In this document: positions 62,653 through 64,000 of the stretch, piece by piece
Position numbering within the stretch: position 1 is the stretch's first letter
How the letters are laid out: every line of letters starts with the position of its first letter
Source: Scopulibacillus daqui
Lineage (GTDB): Bacteria; Bacillota; Bacilli; Bacillales; Sporolactobacillaceae
Direction: 5' to 3'
Length of the DNA: 64,000 bases
Assembly (NCBI RefSeq): GCF_016908855.1
Contig: NZ_JAFBER010000013.1
Span: 1-64,000, forward strand
Program-made: the position numbers and the translations under genes
Notes under the pieces: generated by a model
The model's database searches: none
What the model was told of the DNA's origin: nothing
Seen by the model: only the letters and a program-made list of their open reading frames with translations

Positions 62653-63147
62653 TCAGCAAGGAAATATAGGAAATATTGATGAACAAATAAACAATAAACT
62701 TAAGGAGGCATCAGCAACAGAGCTAAAAATAAATGAACCTAATCCAACTCCTAGATAAGACATTAAACCCAATATTGAAAAAGCATTTGATTTTAACCTT
62801 TCATCCTTAACTAGAGCAATTCTTATATAAAATAAATTTGTAAGGGCGCCATAACAAAAGCCAAAAACGATTGCAATTGGGATAAACTCAAAGTAACTTT
62901 CGGATACGGATATAACAAACGTACTAATACTAAGTAAGAGAGTAAATGAAATTGATTCAGATCCAGAAAGGTTAATCCCCTTGTTTCTATAAGAAGCTCT
63001 CAATATACTTTTATATAAGCAGATGCTATCTTTGATATTGTTGAAGACCATGCGGACGACATTGAAATCATTGCCATAGTTACTGTTACAAATATTGATC
63101 TTTAACAACCCTTTATTTAAAGAAAGATTAATGAGTTGCTTTTGCAA
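62653..63147 (-). pseudogene. frameshifted MFS transporter remnant
   Basis: The downstream part of this frame is clearly a membrane protein (SISFTLLLSISTFVISVSES, FEFIPIAIVFGFCYGALTNL, SNAFSILGLMSYLGVGLGSF), the C-terminal half of an MFS protein. Its first 55 residues are hydrophilic, while another frame over the same bases gives IFVTVTMAMISMSSAWSSTI, a membrane helix. Hence a frameshift near 63010 and a lost N-terminus. Confidence 0.7.
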
Positions 63148-63320
63148 TCAATGGTTCATAGATGCCGATTCTCTATTATTTTAGGGAATCGGCTTGTGCT
63201 GTTCTTATAAGGGCGATAATGCTTACTAACTTTGTAATATGATATACATATCCTTAGTTCAACTAAAGCGGGTAAAATGGTAAGATGAATAATATAAAAC
63301 GTTTAAAGGTGAATCATGAT

Positions 63321-64000
63321 ATGGGCACAATCAAAAAACATAAGCTCAATAAACTAAAAATGATCTTGCGTGGATTACTAGTCATTATCGGGGGATTTAT
63401 CGCAGCGTATGGACTAGAAACCGTATTAATTCCCAACAATGTATCCGATGGGGGAGTGACAGGCCTTAGTATCGTCTGCTCAGAACTGCTTGGATTACCG
63501 TTAGGCGTTCTAATTGCAGTGATAAACATCCCTTTTATCTGGTTAGGTTATCAACAAATTGGTAAAAGCTTTGCGATTTATTCAATTATCGGAATCATTT
63601 CATTAGCGGTTGGTACAAGCCTCATGCATCATACCACAGCGATTATTAAAGGGGATACTTTATTAGTTACCGTTGTTGGCGGCATTATCCTTGGCTTCGG
63701 AATGGGATTGGCATTGCGAAATGGCGGAGCATTAGATGGAATTGATATGCTGGCCGTACTGCTTTCTCGAAAATTACCGTTTGGGACAAGTGATCTCATT
63801 CTTTTCTTGAACGCGTTCATATTTATTTTTGTTTCAACCGTATTTGGACTAGAAGGCGCAATTCTTTCTGCAATTGCTTACTTTATTGCTTCTAAAGTGA
63901 TTCACATCGTTGAAGTCGGATTAAGCGGCTCTAAAACTTTTAAAATTATCACAACCCAACCGCAATTAATGGTTGAGACCATACGTGATCGCTTAGGTCG
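63321..64000 (+). CDS. YitT-family membrane protein (partial, runs off window)
   Basis: 226 codons visible, open to the window end. Five to six helices of the YitT/DUF161 domain: RGLLVIIGGFIAAYGLETVL, IPNNVSDGGVTGLSIV, LVTVVGGIILGFGMGLALRN, GGALDGIDMLAVLLS. Then the start of a cytoplasmic DUF2179 domain (KTFKIITTQPQLMVETIRDR). RBS AAAGGTGA lies nine bases before ATG 63321. The family is uncharacterised and widespread in Bacillus; the last about 60 residues lie outside the window. Confidence 0.88.
   Translation, partial: MGTIKKHKLNKLKMILRGLLVIIGGFIAAYGLETVLIPNNVSDGGVTGLSIVCSELLGLPLGVLIAVINIPFIWLGYQQIGKSFAIYSIIGIISLAVGTSLMHHTTAIIKGDTLLVTVVGGIILGFGMGLALRNGGALDGIDMLAVLLSRKLPFGTSDLILFLNAFIFIFVSTVFGLEGAILSAIAYFIASKVIHIVEVGLSGSKTFKIITTQPQLMVETIRDRLG

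Noticed and set aside
1-64000. CRISPR arrays, tRNA/rRNA genes, prophage genes
   Set aside because: No regularly spaced direct repeats, cloverleaf genes, rRNA segments or phage structural genes were found on reading both strands.

Overview
The window reads as chromosome of an endospore-forming, motile member of the Bacillales. The anchor is the conserved block spoIIID - mbl - flhO - flhP - fabZ (16.1-20.2 kb), laid out as in Bacillus subtilis. Shine-Dalgarno sites are strong (AAGGAGG type) and GTG/TTG starts are frequent. No tRNA, rRNA or CRISPR array was seen, and no complete transposase. Species cannot be assigned from the sequence alone.

Layout. (1) 0.3-15.1 kb is a purine/ureide catabolic region: a TIM-barrel isomerase-like protein, two MFS transporters, a PucR-type regulator, allantoate amidohydrolase, PucG aminotransferase, a damaged fdrA, an NCS2 permease, and two ureidoglycolate dehydrogenases around ureidoglycine aminohydrolase. 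It mixes the Bacillus PucG solution with the E. coli AllC/AllD/AllE/FdrA solution. (2) 16.1-21.3 kb is the spoIIID-fabZ core plus ribokinase. (3) 21.6-24.4 kb is a tight three-gene operon: two diverged DUF6270-like SGNH-type proteins and a membrane-anchored beta-helix protein. (4) 25.2-34.6 kb holds scattered single genes (lipoprotein/DUF4064 pair, SRAP, YdcF-like, PLD, MgtC, aldose epimerase, glycerate kinase) with long eroded intergenic stretches. (5) 35.4-47.0 kb is the most interesting region. An aldehyde dehydrogenase, a glutamine-synthetase-like ligase, a short-chain dehydrogenase and an M20 amidohydrolase lie beside a convergent eutW-eutV-ethanolamine permease operon. Both the enzyme operon and the permease are preceded by a leader in which a hairpin with the same AAAGGC hexaloop overlaps an intrinsic terminator, as expected for ANTAR (EutV) antitermination. 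The combination suggests ethanolamine catabolism through gamma-glutamylated intermediates under EutVW control. (6) Inserted between these two operons is an AT-rich cassette, bordered by an IS3 transposase scar and an IS-end-like palindrome. It encodes a secreted cationic bacteriocin-like protein and a divergent small membrane protein (possible immunity). (7) 47.3-64.0 kb holds drug-resistance-type modules: a split rifampin-phosphotransferase-like pair with MFS pump and TetR, a TetR/DHA2 pair, an SDR without a normal start codon, a CocE-type hydrolase, another DHA2 pump, a run of tiny membrane ORFs, a YdeN-like hydrolase, a TetR, two broken transporters, and a YitT-family gene running off the end.

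A general theme is gene erosion: fdrA, a minus-strand gene near 34.8 kb, two transporters near 62.2-63.1 kb, short reading-frame remnants and a duplicated gene tail with its terminator (47.6 and 62.1 kb). Functions are inferred from motif and family recognition by eye; no database search was run.
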